The position numbers and the translations under genes are program-made. 64,000 bases of DNA. Origin: Actinernus sp. WN-2022 (Eukaryota > Cnidaria > Anthozoa > Actiniaria > Actinernidae). The notes below the pieces were generated by a model. It did no database searches. It was not told the origin of the DNA and saw nothing but the letters and a program-made list of their open reading frames with translations. The stretch covers positions 52,114,021 through 52,178,020 of the forward strand of contig JAOWCC010001634.1 in the NCBI GenBank assembly GCA_030867875.1. Reading direction: 5' to 3'. Shown here piece after piece: positions 1-13,400 of the stretch (its first letter is position 1; every line of letters begins with the position of its first letter).

Positions 1-660
1 GCAGGTCTGGTCGTAAAGAAAAGGGACAGTACATGTGCTAGAGAATTGTTTGAGTCATACTGACTCCAACTCTGCCCCGAAACGAGCTGCTCTAGATGGA
101 AATGCGATCGAGCCGACGTACTTCCCTCGAAGGTTGCCGACCACAAGAATATAAACTCCTGCAGCGAGAAAATCAATGTACGTACCTCCATGATATTCCA
201 CTTTCTCACATTTGTTCGTCCGTGTTACCAATTCTGGATGATTCAGTTGTTGTAGGTGAAAATATTCAACCAAACAAAACACAGAGGACAGTCCTCCAAG
301 TCAAGCTGGTTGAATGGCTGAGCAAAACAAATATTATAACTCGAATGCCTTGAAAGTTTGGGTAAGATGTTGTTTCGTGGAACTTATAGCCAGATTGCAT
401 CGGCTGTATGGAAGAATACAGTTTTGAAAGAAAATGTCCAGCAACTCTTTCTGAAAGAAGTAGACCGAGAATGTTGTGTTCGCTAAAATCGCCTAGGAAA
501 AATAATTACGAATTTTAATTATGATAATTTATGACAAGAACACGATTATCAACGGCGTTTCGCAGACGTCTCTTTCCCGATTTTTGCAGGGAGAGAGAAC
601 GTCTGCACGCAGGCTACGTAATAATAAAGCCACTTTCAAATGGGCGTCCCTCCTCCTGAC
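1..660. other. Unassigned sequence
   Basis: Short open frames exist on both strands around 55-353. None has a recognisable domain, convincing splice sites or a plausible partner. I cannot say whether it is genic. Confidence 0.3.
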
Positions 661-663
661 TAA

Positions 664-770
664 GAGTTCTACATCTACATCTACTTTTATTCTTCACAAC
701 GCCTTACAGCATCTAGTGAAGGGAGCCATGGTAAGCATGGTCAGCCGTTACAAAAATAAATAAATAAAAA
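664..770 (-). mobile_element. 3' end fragment of a LINE (minus orientation)
   Basis: Read on the minus strand this ends in AATAAAAGTAGATGTAGATG, an AATAAA-type signal followed by (GATGTA)n. The same tail type ends the LINE fragment at 61,995-62,455. Only the 3' untranslated end remains and no coding sequence is left. Confidence 0.5.
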
Positions 771-779
771 AATTCGTTA

Positions 780-1310
780 ATAAATCAAAAAATTATTAAA
801 TAAGAATAATTCAAAAACTCATGAATAATTAATGAGCATTTTGTCCAATCAGATGAAGCAAATCAGTCACGTGCATGCTCCTTTATACCTAATAAAATCT
901 CATCATTCTAAAAGGCCCGCGGAGGGATTTGAATTCTGTCCCAGAGGGAAACGGGGTTAATGATTGAGACAATGGAATTTCTATTGATGTTTCAGCTTTC
1001 TCATTGAATTGCTAATTAGGATGAACGTTTTATATAAAGAATACTAATGAACATGAAATTTTATATAAAGTTTCATCCTAATTAAGAATTCACTGATAAA
1101 GACCCAAAGATAGCAAAATGTACACGGAACATAAGGTACCTAGATAAAAAAAATTGCACTAAATTTACTAATATCAGCAGACTACCGAGATACACAGATA
1201 ATATTTTTTAAATTAAGTTATCCAACTACCATTACTTGTTTACCGACCCAAAGTTTAGTTCCAATTATTAAACCAAACTCAAAGCCGTAAAATAATAAAA
1301 ACGTGCATTA
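780..1310. other. AT-rich sequence without recognisable genes
   Basis: A local inverted repeat centred near 1,040-1,085 (TTATATAAAG either side) is the only structure noticed. Confidence 0.4.
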
Positions 1311-1317
1311 AACTTAC

Positions 1318-1442
1318 ATATTTTGTGCCGGAGTCAAAAATTTAGAGTCTGCCGTCATATCAGTCACATCGCCTTCCAAGTCTTGAACTTTATCGAGGTA
1401 AACCACGACACCAAATCCTTCAAGTGCAGGTTCTTGTTGCAT
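1318..1442 (-). CDS. Candidate first coding exon of an unidentified gene
   Basis: An ATG at 1442 opens a reading frame of 41 codons. It starts MQQEPALEGFGVVVY, is acidic in the middle, and ends at a good donor (AT|GTAAGT) at 1318/1317. Without splicing it would stop within a codon or two, so an exon ending here is the better reading. No family was recognised. The rest of the gene would lie below coordinate 1 or in the first 1.3 kb, where I see no clear partner exon. The nischarin 3' end lies more than 2.6 kb upstream on the same strand. Confidence 0.35.
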
Positions 1443-1654
1443 TGCGAAACGCCGCTTCAAACAACATAGTATGGTAATTTCTTCATGTCATTCCCTTGAG
1501 ATGTTCGTAATTGCAGGCGGTGATTACTCGAATATTTTGCATGGCGTTGTGAATACAAAGGTTCAATAGTTCATTAAGTAACCATTCCCTTGAGATGTGC
1601 GTCTTTCTTTCATTGCATTCTTAAAGCGTTTTTGAAGCCGTTTAAAACACTCAC

Positions 1655-1737
1655 AGCACGTGTTTTATCAAGTCTATAAATTCTCGGGCTTCGCCCTCGA
1701 ATTTTTAAACTTGATAAAACACTGCTGTTCGTGTTTT
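1655..1737. repeat. Foldback hairpin
   Basis: The arm GTGTTTTATCAAGT (about 1661) is matched by ACTTGATAAAACAC (about 1709). The loop contains a second small palindrome (CTCGGGCTTCGCCCTCG). It resembles a palindromic MITE. Confidence 0.55.
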
Positions 1738-1924
1738 AAACAGTACGTAAATAGATACATATAAATATGTATATTCCTTAATCATTAGTTAAGGGCCAGA
1801 AACAAGGAAGCTGACTGTTTAAACACTTTGAAACTATTTAATGTTACAACATATTCTGGTAGTGAGAGCGAAAGCGAGAGGCGAATTAGCTTTCTTAGTA
1901 ATTTCGGCCACATGGGTATTCTGA

Positions 1925-2045
1925 GTATTCTGCTAGTGCATTCATACTAGGCTGCTAGTGCACTTATACTAGGCCGCTGCTAGTACACTGATACTAAGCT
2001 GCCAGAGCACTCACACTAGCTAGGCTGCTAGTGCACTCAGCGAAG
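1925..2045. repeat. Minisatellite, GCTAGTGCACT-type units
   Basis: Degenerate units of roughly 20-27 bp contain GCTAGTGCACTYATACTAGG. The same unit family reappears at 3,925-4,092, on the other side of the LINE fragment at 2,216-3,917. This suggests that one array was split by the LINE insertion. Confidence 0.7.
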
Positions 2046-2215
2046 GCACTTGGAGGATTCCTTTACAACTGGGTCATTATCAGAATTGTTTGCCTTCTTA
2101 CACACTGTAAAAATAACATTTTTATAGCAAGGAGTATATAACTTCTCTGACGTATATCTATGCTTGAAACATCTAGTTAGAAAACACTGAACTGTTGTAA
2201 GTTCAGGCGCAGATC

Positions 2216-3917
2216 AAGAACAAGAACAAGAACAAGAAGTTTATTTTACTCTGGGTTTAACACACGCTAATACACACACACACACATCCGCAAGCAATGG
2301 AATATTTTAATTATTTTTGTTAAACAGAGAAGGAAGTTCTGAAAAAAACCACAAGGCTAACGAGTCAGAACTACCTTGCTGGTCAGCAAATAACAGTAAT
2401 ATACAGTGTTAGAAAATAATAAAATCAAGGGGCAATAAACATGTGATTCAAATAATTATCTAGGCAGGGAAAAGTTAATTTATGGAATTGCAAAATAGAA
2501 TTTAAATTACTTCAGAGAAACTCTAGAAAATAGAAGTACAGTAGCAGAGGTACTCACTAAAAATAATTATTAACATACAGAGATGAAACGTTATCCTTAA
2601 ATATGTATTTCTTGTTAATTGATCTAATTTCGTGTGGTATCTCTTCCCAAATCTTGATTCCATCAGTTGAAATAAATTTTAGTTTATAACTAGTGTTACA
2701 GGATTTTCTGTAGTACACCTGTCTCTTTAGCTGTCTAGTATTGTAACTATGGATATTTGATAGGGGAGTAAACATATTAATAAAAGTACTACTAATATTT
2801 TTATAATGTATATCATGCATAAATAATGCTGAATTTAATTTATAGATATCATCAATTTTAAGTAAGCTTAATTTATGAAATAGAGGTGTTGTATGGCTGT
2901 ACCAGTTCTCATTTGATATTACTCTAATAGCTTTCCGTTGAAGTATTCTTAAGGGTTCAAGGTAAGTGTAAAAAGTATTTCCCCAAAGTAGAATTCCATA
3001 ATTTAAATGTGAAAGAAACAAGGAATCATAGATTTGCTTGAGTATTTTAGGTGGAGCATAATGCTTTGCTTTATATAATATCCCGAGGGATTTTGCAATT
3101 TTAATCTTAATATGAGAAATTTGTTCTTTCCAAGTAAGATGTTTATCTATAATCAAACCAAGATATTTTGTGGAGTTTTTCTCTTCAATTTTGTCATCAT
3201 TGATTATTAGCTGGATATGCCTTTCAGTTTTCTGTTTTCTAGGGGAGAAGTTGATGTAATTAGATTTATTTGTATTTAGAGAAAGCTTATTACATGATAA
3301 CCATTCCTGAATTTCAACCAATTCTCTATTTACTGTTGACTCTAATTCCTTAATATTGTTACTTGAATAAAATAAACTTGTGTCATCTGCAAATAAAAGA
3401 AATTTTAAATATTTAGATGATTTTGGAATATCATTTATATATATAAGAAAGAGTAAAGGACCTAAAACAGGAAGCACCATTAATATTTACTAGTTGTTGT
3501 CTATTGACAAGGAAAGACTTAAACCAGTTTAGGTCAACACCTCTGATACTATATGATTCAAGTTTGTCAAGGAGTATGTTTATATTAATAGTATCAAAGG
3601 CTTTAGCAAAGTCATGGAAAATCACAGTAGAAAAATGTTTAGATTCAAAGGATTCAATTATATCATTTAATAAGTCTAGTACTGCTAAAATTGTTGATTT
3701 ATGTTTTTGAAAACCATATTGATGTTCGAATAATATCCTGTGCTTTTCCAAAAAATTCTGAAGGCTAGTAAGCATAACTTGCTCATGCTCAATTAATTTA
3801 GAAAAATTAGGTAAAAGAGAAATTGGCCTGTAATTAATAACATTTAGTTTTGATCCACTTTTATGAAGGGGAATAATTTTTTGGATTTTTAATTTTTCAG
3901 GAAAATTACCATTAGTA
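2216..3917 (-). mobile_element. 5'-truncated LINE with reverse transcriptase
   Basis: A non-LTR retrotransposon fragment in minus orientation. From about 3,917 the frame reads the RT fingers (NYRPISLLPNFSK). The frame at 3,431-3,775 holds AFDTININILLDKL. After a frameshift near 3,480, the frame at 2,557-3,480 carries GPLLFLIYINDI and the catalytic FADDT box, then the thumb and the usual C-terminal tail to a stop at 2,557. The 3' end has AATAAA followed by a (GTTCTT)n tail near 2,216-2,240. The endonuclease and most of ORF2's N-terminus are missing. The frameshift shows it is dead. It resembles jockey/CR1-type elements; the exact clade is not assigned. Confidence 0.88.
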
Positions 3918-3924
3918 AAGATGA

Positions 3925-4092
3925 TCCATATCAGTGCACTAGCAGCCCTAATATCAGTGCACTAGTATTAGGGTTACTAATGGACTAATACTAGGTTGCT
4001 AGTGCACTGATACTAGGGCTGCCAGTGCACTTATACTACTAGGCCGCTAGTGCACTCATACTAACTACGCTGCTAGTGCACTCATGCTAGGC
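3925..4092. repeat. Minisatellite, GCTAGTGCACT-type units (second block)
   Basis: Same unit family as 1,925-2,045 (GCTAGTGCACTGATACTAGG and variants). It starts directly at the 5' truncation point of the LINE fragment. Confidence 0.7.
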
Positions 4093-4124
4093 TGCTAGTT
4101 GATAGTAACGTATTATAGGCTATC

Positions 4125-4413
4125 CTACCTGTCATGCTTTAATGCTCCTGCATCGATGAAGTCGGCGTGTAGAGCATGGTACGCACTTTGGATCCTGGGC
4201 CTGTGGCTCTTGCTCTCATGGCAACTAAAACCACCCCCCACAGTAGACCCAGGATCTCTACTTGCTCCTTTACAAATAAACTTCTCAAAGAATTTATCCA
4301 GCACTTCGTCAGGTAAACCTAAAGGATTGGCACACCTTGTGCTTTGCGTAGTCACAGGGCTCTGGGTGGAGCTTGAACCACTGGTTGATGGTGGTGACTT
4401 TGTGCATGCACAG
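4125..4413 (-). CDS. Candidate terminal exon
   Basis: Acceptor TTACTTCATAG. The frame from the previous exon runs through a Ser/Thr/Pro stretch ([18 protein letters not shown]) into [16 protein letters not shown] and ends at a TAG at 4,125. A possible donor (CAG|GTAGGA) overlaps the stop, so it may not be terminal. Confidence 0.5.
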
Positions 4414-7400
4414 CTATGAAGTAAACAAAAAGAATATTCAATTCGTGTTCGCTCTCAGGTAGATTGTATCGAGAAGCCATTAATCACAGTCACGAAATTC
4501 ATAATAACATCTTGCAGGTATCATGTGCATTAACAATACCTTTTGATGTAAATAAACTTATTTGGCAATTACATAATTATTTTACTTCAGTTGCTTGAAC
4601 CACCCACACGTTACTAGACTGGATACCAATCAACCTTGTGCTAGCCATACCCACCCCCACCCCTTTCCGCACACACAGGGCATTCACTAGAGTAATATTT
4701 ACTGCAAATGAGAAGCTATCTCACCTTTCCCATCTTCTGGTGATAAACTTGTACAACAGTACGAAAAGTTCAGCAGCATCTCCTATGGAGCGCATGCGGT
4801 ATCTTGCTACCTGACGGTAGTCCCTCTGTTGACCCGATGTCACTAATGTGCGATGACGACGCCATTCCCTGGAGTAGATGTCTCGGATGTCAATGTGGTA
4901 AGAACCCTGGACCTCTAGGATGTCAACACTACTTACATCATCTAAGAACAAGTACAAATTGTGGAGTTATGCTTGCATGCTCAGATTTATGCTGCATAGA
5001 AAAAACACACATCTGATATCGGAAGGTTAGGAGTTTTCTTTACAATCAATGTATTGCGTTAACCAGAACATATCCATCAAACAAAGAACATGATGAAATG
5101 TAGCTCCTATCTCTCTTTTTATAAGACATTAACCTTGGAACACTTTTTAAATTTAAGTATTAGCTAACTATAGTTTTTACTGTAGTTAGCTTTAAATTAT
5201 TAACTTTTAGATTGTACCTTTTTATTCTTTTAAATGTTTTATTTCCAGGGCCTTTTTTGATAACAGCAACTTGTTGCTAATAAGGTTACCCTGGTAAAGT
5301 ATTTATTGTTATTATTGTTATTCATTTATTTATTAACTAGCAACCGACTCACCCAGTTTGTATCTGGCGCTCGTCTTTCCAGTAGCGATCTGTATCTCGA
5401 GAATGACTCCCTTACACAAGTCCACACCGACCATCCTCTCCTCGTAAACACCCTCAGCTGTGCTTTCCACCTCCACCATGTACGTACCAGATGTCCTGTT
5501 TGAAATGGGAGATAAATGACTTCCTATTTCTCCATATTTGATTGAGGATCTCATATTTAGTATTCCGTGCGTATGCCAATAGGAGATATTGTAGTTGAGT
5601 CTACGAATAGTAGTTTCAGCGGTATTGACCCGAACGCCTCACTTCAATGTAATGAAGCACTATTCAAACTGTGTATCTAAATTAGTCGTGCTTGTTTAGG
5701 AGGGTGTTGGTGTCGTGTAAGAATGATGGTTTCAATGCCGCTTCATTACATTGAAGTGAGGCGTTCGGGTCAATACCGCTGAAACTGCTATTCGTAGACT
5801 CAACTACAATATCTCCTATTCCTCCAAAGTGCATGCGTATAAGCCCATGCCCCAATGTAATCTGCTAGATGGTGAGATGGACACTATCGCTGATTACATA
5901 TGTCTGAATTTAAGTGACATTTCTCATCGGTTACTTTTATTTTGTAACAGTGAAGAAAGTGTCAAGTACAGAATGCTTGCTCTCAACAATAATTTTCAGA
6001 CCATCGTCCCAACACTTTAACTCGATAATTATGTTTGTGTATTTGTAAATTTCTGTACCTAATTCATGCATCATGCTAACTTATTGCAGACATTTCTAAG
6101 TAGTAACCCCTGTCAGCCTTTTCACACACACGAAGAACACAACCTACAATTCAGTGTCTGTCTCCAGTCTGTCTCGAACAAGCTCTTCAAGCGCACAGGT
6201 AAATCCGAAGTGAAGTCTTGGTGGGTCGGTACCAGTCTTTCCCAACTCAACACCAGATACCTGCGGAGGACAATGTAGCAAATCATAACAATGTGCAATG
6301 ATGGCCAAGCTCTCATTATGCAACACATTACTGATGTACAGGCTCTAGAACTAGGTGAAACGTTGGCTACAGTGTTTCCATATCTTGACCTCTAGATTGT
6401 TTTGTATAAAAAGAAGATCGGCGCTTTAAAGAGACTGGGGTGTTTGTAAGCCAGTAACTGTTTACCATAGCTATAAATGTCTCTGAGTTACTCCTGAGTG
6501 AGCATCCATCATCCTGACTGGTTGGACTGCCTGTGCCAGTGCTGTGGGAGTTGGCCTTGTCTGCATCTCCGATCCTTAGCAACTGGAACTCCAGGCGACT
6601 ATCTGAGGTGGTCCTTTCCTCCGATTCTGAATTACGGACCTGATCATCTCTTGAACCCTGAGAGGGATGGGTGAACATGTTAAAACCCTGAGAGAGATGG
6701 GTGAGCATGTTAGGAACCCTGAGAGGGATGGATGAGCATGTTGGAAACCCTGAGAGAGATGGGTGAGCATGTTAGGAACCCTGAGAGAGTTGGGTGAGCA
6801 TCCTAGGAACCCTGAGAGGGACGGGTGAGCATGTTAGGAACCCTGAGAGAGATGGGTGAGCATGTTAGGAACCCTGAGAGGGATAGGTAGGCATGTTAGG
6901 AACCCTGAGAGGGATGGGTGAGCATGTTAGGAACCCTGAGAGGGATGGGTGAGCATGTTAGGAACCCTGAGAGGGATGGGTGAGCATGTTAGGAACCCTG
7001 AGAGGGATGGGTGAGCATGTTAGGAACCCTGAGAGGGATGGGTGAGCATGTTAGGAACCCTTCTTTGCTCTGTTTCTCGCCTAGCATGGTGAGCCATGTG
7101 TCACTGCCCAGTTGCTAACACAGTAATGCTATCAGTTACCTGAGTATCTTCGCTCTGTATCTCTCCTAGCATGGTGAGCCATGTGTCACCACCCAGCTGG
7201 CGAATCTTCTCCACTCGTGTACGAAATTCAGCATCACTCTCATCAACATCAAATGACATTGAGTCTGAACGAAAACAAAAACACAAACCAAATAAGCAAA
7301 CCTTGTGGTTTGATTAGCAAAAACAAGCAGCCAGTTTTGATCTTACAATCTTCAATCAGGGTACAAGAATACAGTAACAGCAATGTCACCATCATAAGAA

Positions 7401-10400
7401 ATTTACTTAATTTGCTCTGTGACTAGAAACGTTGACCAAACGAAGCGTAGAGTAGGGTAGTTTTGAGGGCTGGCAAAACGTAATGTGGAGGTCACCGATA
7501 GTAGGAGAGATATCTGTTATGATGGCATGCTACTGAAATATATAATCCAACCTGTTAAGGAGGAAGAATGTGTCCCATTGCCTTCTAATGCGATGATGCG
7601 GTCAACGCTTTTCATCTGAAAAACAAAAGAGACATTTTGTATCAAGATCGCATTTCTCTATTGAACTAATCTACTAAGATTAAGCAAGCTCTCTTAATCA
7701 GCACCAGTGTCAACCATGGCTTTGCATGACAGTCAACCGCAGATCTATATAACATCATACGGAGTGGGAGTTCCTGTCCCGTCCCATCCCATTCCGTGTG
7801 TGTCTTCATCATGTCATGCAATCTCTCTGGTACACCACCGTTTATAGTACCTTTTTGTTCCCTTGCTTGTTCTTGGTTGGCATCTGTGATGCTGAGTGAG
7901 GTACATTGATAATCTCAAAACTCTGCTCCTCGTGAAGTAACTCTTGCACTTTAATCATCTCACGAGATGTAGGATGCTGTCCATCCAACGATATCTGACA
8001 CATCGAACACTACATGATCAGTACTGATATACTGTGATATAGTCACAGCAGAGTAGGAAAACTACGAACCATAATATTGAAATGGCTTTCTCATACTACC
8101 CTACATTCACACTGGTATGCTTTTACATTGAAATGGCTTTCTCATAAATATCCTACATTTACATTAGGCTAAAGTGAACAAGTTGCACCGTAAATTTGTT
8201 GTCGGTAAGTGGTCGGCCGACAGCTTACCAACAGCTTACCGACAGCTTACCGACAGCTTACCAAAAGCTTACCGACACCTTACCGACAGCTTACCGACAG
8301 CTTACCAACAGCTTACCAACAGCTTACCGACAGCTTACCGACAGCTTACCAACAGCTTATGCATGAGTCAACTTAAACCCCCACCCCCCCCAACCCGGGA
8401 CAAGGTGGGGATTTGTTTTCTCCCCTTCACAAAAAGGACAAATACCCCACCCCCTGGGGCAACATTTTCACTACAAAGTTAACAAAATACCCCCACCCCT
8501 GATAACACTTTGTTGGATGAGTATAAGAGACTCCTAGACATTCTGTTCACCTCCATGACTTGTGCAACCCTCTGGGGCAAGCATATGAACAAAACCTCCC
8601 CAATGCCCCAGGGTGTGGGGCAGGTATTTTCATCCAATCCCCTACTAATCCCCACGTTTCTCCCACCTTGTCCCGGGTTGGGGGGGGTGGGGGTTTAAGT
8701 TGACTCATGCATTACCGACACCATTTTTTTTTCGTCTCAAACTCAAAGTGTGCGTATGTGCGTACATACTCGCTACGCTCTTGATATCACGTAGCTTTCC
8801 AATGTTAGAACGAAATTTGTCAATAGCGTATTCTTACTATGTTGTAGATAGTTGGATATTGATGAAAACAGTGTACTCAATAATCTGTCTTTTCTTTGCA
8901 GCAATATTCTCGATTCAATTCCGTAAATTAGTGAACCCGCGCCATCTTGGATTCCCACGTGATATCACGTGTTCTTTAACTGCGGCAAACTGCGTCAAAC
9001 TGCGGCAAATCTATTATTTTAGAATCCTGACTTTTTGACGCCTCTGGCACGCAGGGTATTTACCAAAACCATCTTGCTGTACGTTTGTAAAACTGTTTGT
9101 CATGAATTCGAATTCGCGTTGGCATTCGAAAAGTTGCCCGAAATTTCGGCGACATTCGTAGGAACATTAAGAGCGAACTTCGTCGTAATATGTTTGCATG
9201 ACTTTAGCACAATACTGTAGTTATCTGTTAATTTGCTGTTACATTGAAATGGCTTCGTTTTTTTTTGTCCTTCTGATCCAATCAAATTGCAAGTTACAGT
9301 AGTAGTGCAAATACATGTATGGTACGGTTATAATGAGGCCCCTGTCACACTATAATTTATTTATTTCCCATTCATATGAAATCCGCTCTATATTAACGAT
9401 GGTAAGCACAATAAGTAGTGCACTCCTCTTACAGATATTTATAACGGAGTAAACCCAAAGAAAAGACAATCAGAGTGAATTCAACACAACGAAAACAGTT
9501 AACAAGGAGAGATCATGGTTGTGCCACAACCATACCATAATACTGTTTCAGTTTGATTGTCTTTTATTTGTTTCAGACTGGCAAAAACAACCAGGAAGCC
9601 AATAATTGTAACATCATGCCTAACTCTACCTGGTCGGCTCGTTCCTCAAAAGCTGTGATTACACGAACACGGTACATGCTTTCCTTGGTCAGCGTATTGC
9701 CTGTCAGATGTAGACTCTCAAGGCAAGGTAGCTGGCCAAGCAATAGCACACAGCCAACCTAAAAGGGAGAGGGGTGAGGAGGATATGATTGTATACTGGT
9801 CAGGTCAGTGTTAGTGAATCTGATAAGTTTCATTAAAACTACTAAAATGTTTTAATGGGGACACAATAATTGTGTAAAGTGGATATTATTATCAAACCAG
9901 AAAATGATTACTAACATCTAAAATGTTTCCCTGAGTACAATTTATCACATGTGTGATAAATAAGATTGACATGTATGTGACAGTCAGTGGTATACCGGCT
10001 GATAGCAAAATTGTAAAAATGATATAACACTGCTGGCCAGTTGGGGTATCATTAATTCAACACGTGTGGAATACCACTTCACAGACCAAAACTTACTTTG
10101 TCTGATTTGCTCTTTTTTACACCCTAATGTTTCTAAAATGTGAAAATTATTAGTTTTAAATATATAGCGACAACGTAATTTTGAGCAAATTTGTTTGATT
10201 TTGACAGGCTTTTCAAGGAACTTTGGGGGTTTTCGTGATCTTCTAAATTAGACATGAAAATGCTCAACAGCCAGTTTTCATGTAATAAAAAGTAAAATAA
10301 TTACATGGCTTCTTGGAGAAACATAATTTATCTTCTTGTGCTTCACTTGATAACTCACTCTTGAGTTATCAAGCTAAACACTCGTGAGTTATCAACACTC

Positions 10401-13400
10401 GGAAAATAAATTTCATACCTCTGTGTGGCCATGTAATATTGTAATATCCTCTATTTAATCACTGACTAACCTGTGTTAGATTGTTGCTGCTAAGATTCAA
10501 ATCAACCAACGAGAAAAGCTTCTCTAAACCTACAAAGTGAAACAACAAATATTTATTTGGAACATATTTTATGTATGGTATCTGCTTTTGGAGAGTGAAC
10601 AGATATGTAAGGATTCTATTTTTACAGAATACATTAATTAAGAATATGAAACATAATGAGTTTAATTAATCTACTAGTGGCACGCTCTTCATCCATATGG
10701 GCCTACAGGGTTGTCAGTAGAAATTGAGACAAGAGGTTGCAGTGTATATATACACTGTACATATAATTTTACAGGTGGCTACATTAATTAGAATAGGTTC
10801 ATGAATGTAAATAAAGGGAAATTCAGGCAAAACAGGTGGCTACTTATTATCCTGACAGCAGACAGATTTCCGCCAGTTGCCAGCTTCTACTGACAAACCT
10901 GGGCCTTATCTTTGAAGACGCAAAGGTCTAACCATTTGCAGCTTAAGAACGAAATTGTTTCACAAAGGCAGCACCTTATACTCAGTTATTTTAAGCAGTG
11001 TCGGTCAGACCAGCACTTAACTACTGAGCTAATCGGGAGGCAGTGATGAAACATGTTTACGTCAGCATGTAGCAAAAGAATGCAAACATGAAGATACAGC
11101 CTTACCATCAACATTATCAAGGTGATTGCCCTCCAGACATAGTGTTTTGATGTTCCCTAGTTTGGCATTCAAGTTAGTTCCAAGTGATTGTATCTTGTTA
11201 TGGGATAGGTTCAACACCATAAGACTTGATAAACTCTACACAGTCATGTAAAAAACTTGTTAGAAATTGTCATACACTTGAAAAAGAAAAAGTAGAACAT
11301 GACTGCAATGAAAGGATTTTGCGTGACTGTATTGTTTACCTATAACAGTGGCAACATAAAAACACCAAAACACATTGGTGAATGGTGTTCAAATGACAAA
11401 ATACTGTCTCACATACCTGCAGATGTTCAATGTTATCAATACAGTTGTGACTCAAGTCTAAAGACTCCACATTTGGTAGAAGAGCCTGACCACCAAAGGT
11501 AAAAGTTAAAATCAATCAATAAGTTAACTAATGTTATACTCTAACAATACTTATTATTACTGAAACAGCTTTGGTTAGTAAGTACTGAATAATAAATATG
11601 ATTATTTACTTACCACAGACTCATCAATATAAGAGAGCTGGTTTTTACTAAAGTCTGCCCTTGTCAGTGTCTTCCAAGACCGATAGTTTGTGGTGGGACT
11701 TAGTGATGTGATGCCATCTGTCTCAACACTTTCCAGCACTCCTTGCTCCCACATTTCATCATCAACAAGAATGTCCTATCAACAAATAATACTCATTACT
11801 TGTATTAATATACTGAACATAGTACTAGTAATACAGTATTATATAAATTATGGTATCATCCTTAAAGAACGTGCAATTTGATTGGATGCTCAGCATGCTT
11901 GATTTTGTTATAAATGCACGCTCAAGAAAAAATCAAGCACGCTGAGCATCCAATCAAAACAAAACGTATCGGTAGTTTGTATAGCTAACGAAGAAATGTC
12001 ATAGACTGGGAAGAAAGCATGTCCGACTTTGAGTTGTTAAGGTGTGTTGAAGAAGAGGAAAACATAAGTTACTACCCAAAACTACAGGAAAATGTTCGGC
12101 AATGGAATTTAGCATTGACTTCGTACTCTAAAGCGACCACAAAATGTCCACATTCTAATACAGTGTTACTCATTGACAGTTTGATATAACAAACGATTGA
12201 ATTTAAGAAAACTGTGGTTTTTCTAACAGCCTGGTATAATTTAAACGAGTGGAACGTGACAACACAACAACAAGACATGGCTCACCAAGAACTAGACAAT
12301 AACTGTAATACGCCTGCTTTTATATGCTGAAACCTGAACAGTGATTTGTGAAGAATGCAATGGGGTTTCTCTAGTTTCATGTAGAAATTCATTTGAGAGG
12401 TTCCTGAATGTTCCTGAATGAAAAACGGGCGATAAAACTTGCAAAGAACCCAGAAGGCAGAATTTCAGAATTGATCATCATTCGTGAATCGTGTATAGCG
12501 GCCATGCCAACAAAGAGAGGCTCAAAAGCTACGCAACACGGTCATCAGAGCAGCAGTTTAATACAACGCTGTTCCTTGGGATGAAGAAAATATCCTTCTT
12601 CAGACCACAGAATCAGTGATCAGTGTCAACTATGCAATTGTTGTAGAAAATAGTCGGCAATCCTCCAACTCACGTGTCCAATTCAACTGCCGCTAATTCG
12701 CTCATGCTTTCTCTGTGAATGCTTTTCCATCAGGCATTTTCAACACCTTGCACTATCACAATGTGCATAACCTCTCCTCTGCTGACCAGAAATTGTAAAA
12801 AGAAATCACTTTGTTTCCTGCAACAGTTTTGACCAGATGACAATATTACAACCCATTTCATTTGCAGGCTCTTGCAATTTTATCGATTGACATGTTCTAT
12901 TCTTAGCAGGTACTACGTTACTTCATCCAATAAGAAACGAGCTTTCAGATCGTCAATTAAGCAGATAGCTTAATTTCCTTCGTCTACATTGAAGTTTATA
13001 TTATAAAACAAATAAAAGATGGTTCTCATTGTTATATAACAAAATAATGCACTTTCGAGGTCTTTCTCGCATTCCGCTCGTGCATCCGCAGTTTTTTTCA
13101 AGACCTCGAGCGTGCATTATTTTGTTATATAACAAGGAGAACCATGTTATATTTGTTAAATACATGTATGTAAAACTACATACATGCACTCTACAATATT
13201 ATGTAAAACTTAATTTTACAAATGTTATCTGAATAACAAAAAAAGTCAAGTGAACAGAAGACATTGATTAGACAAGCAGAGCTGTGTTCTCATCAGGAGC
13301 TCAGTAAAAAGTACTGCTCCATTAAGCCCTCGTTACCACCTGTTTTAGGGCCTGTATTCTTCTTCATTTCCCTTATTTCAGTGACTATCTGCCTTTCTCA

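Noticed and set aside
6144..6326. Alternative frame reading [14 protein letters not shown]
   Set aside because: It stops at 6,144 without a donor and does not connect to the next exon, whereas the other frame leaves the required phase. Kept only as a caveat.
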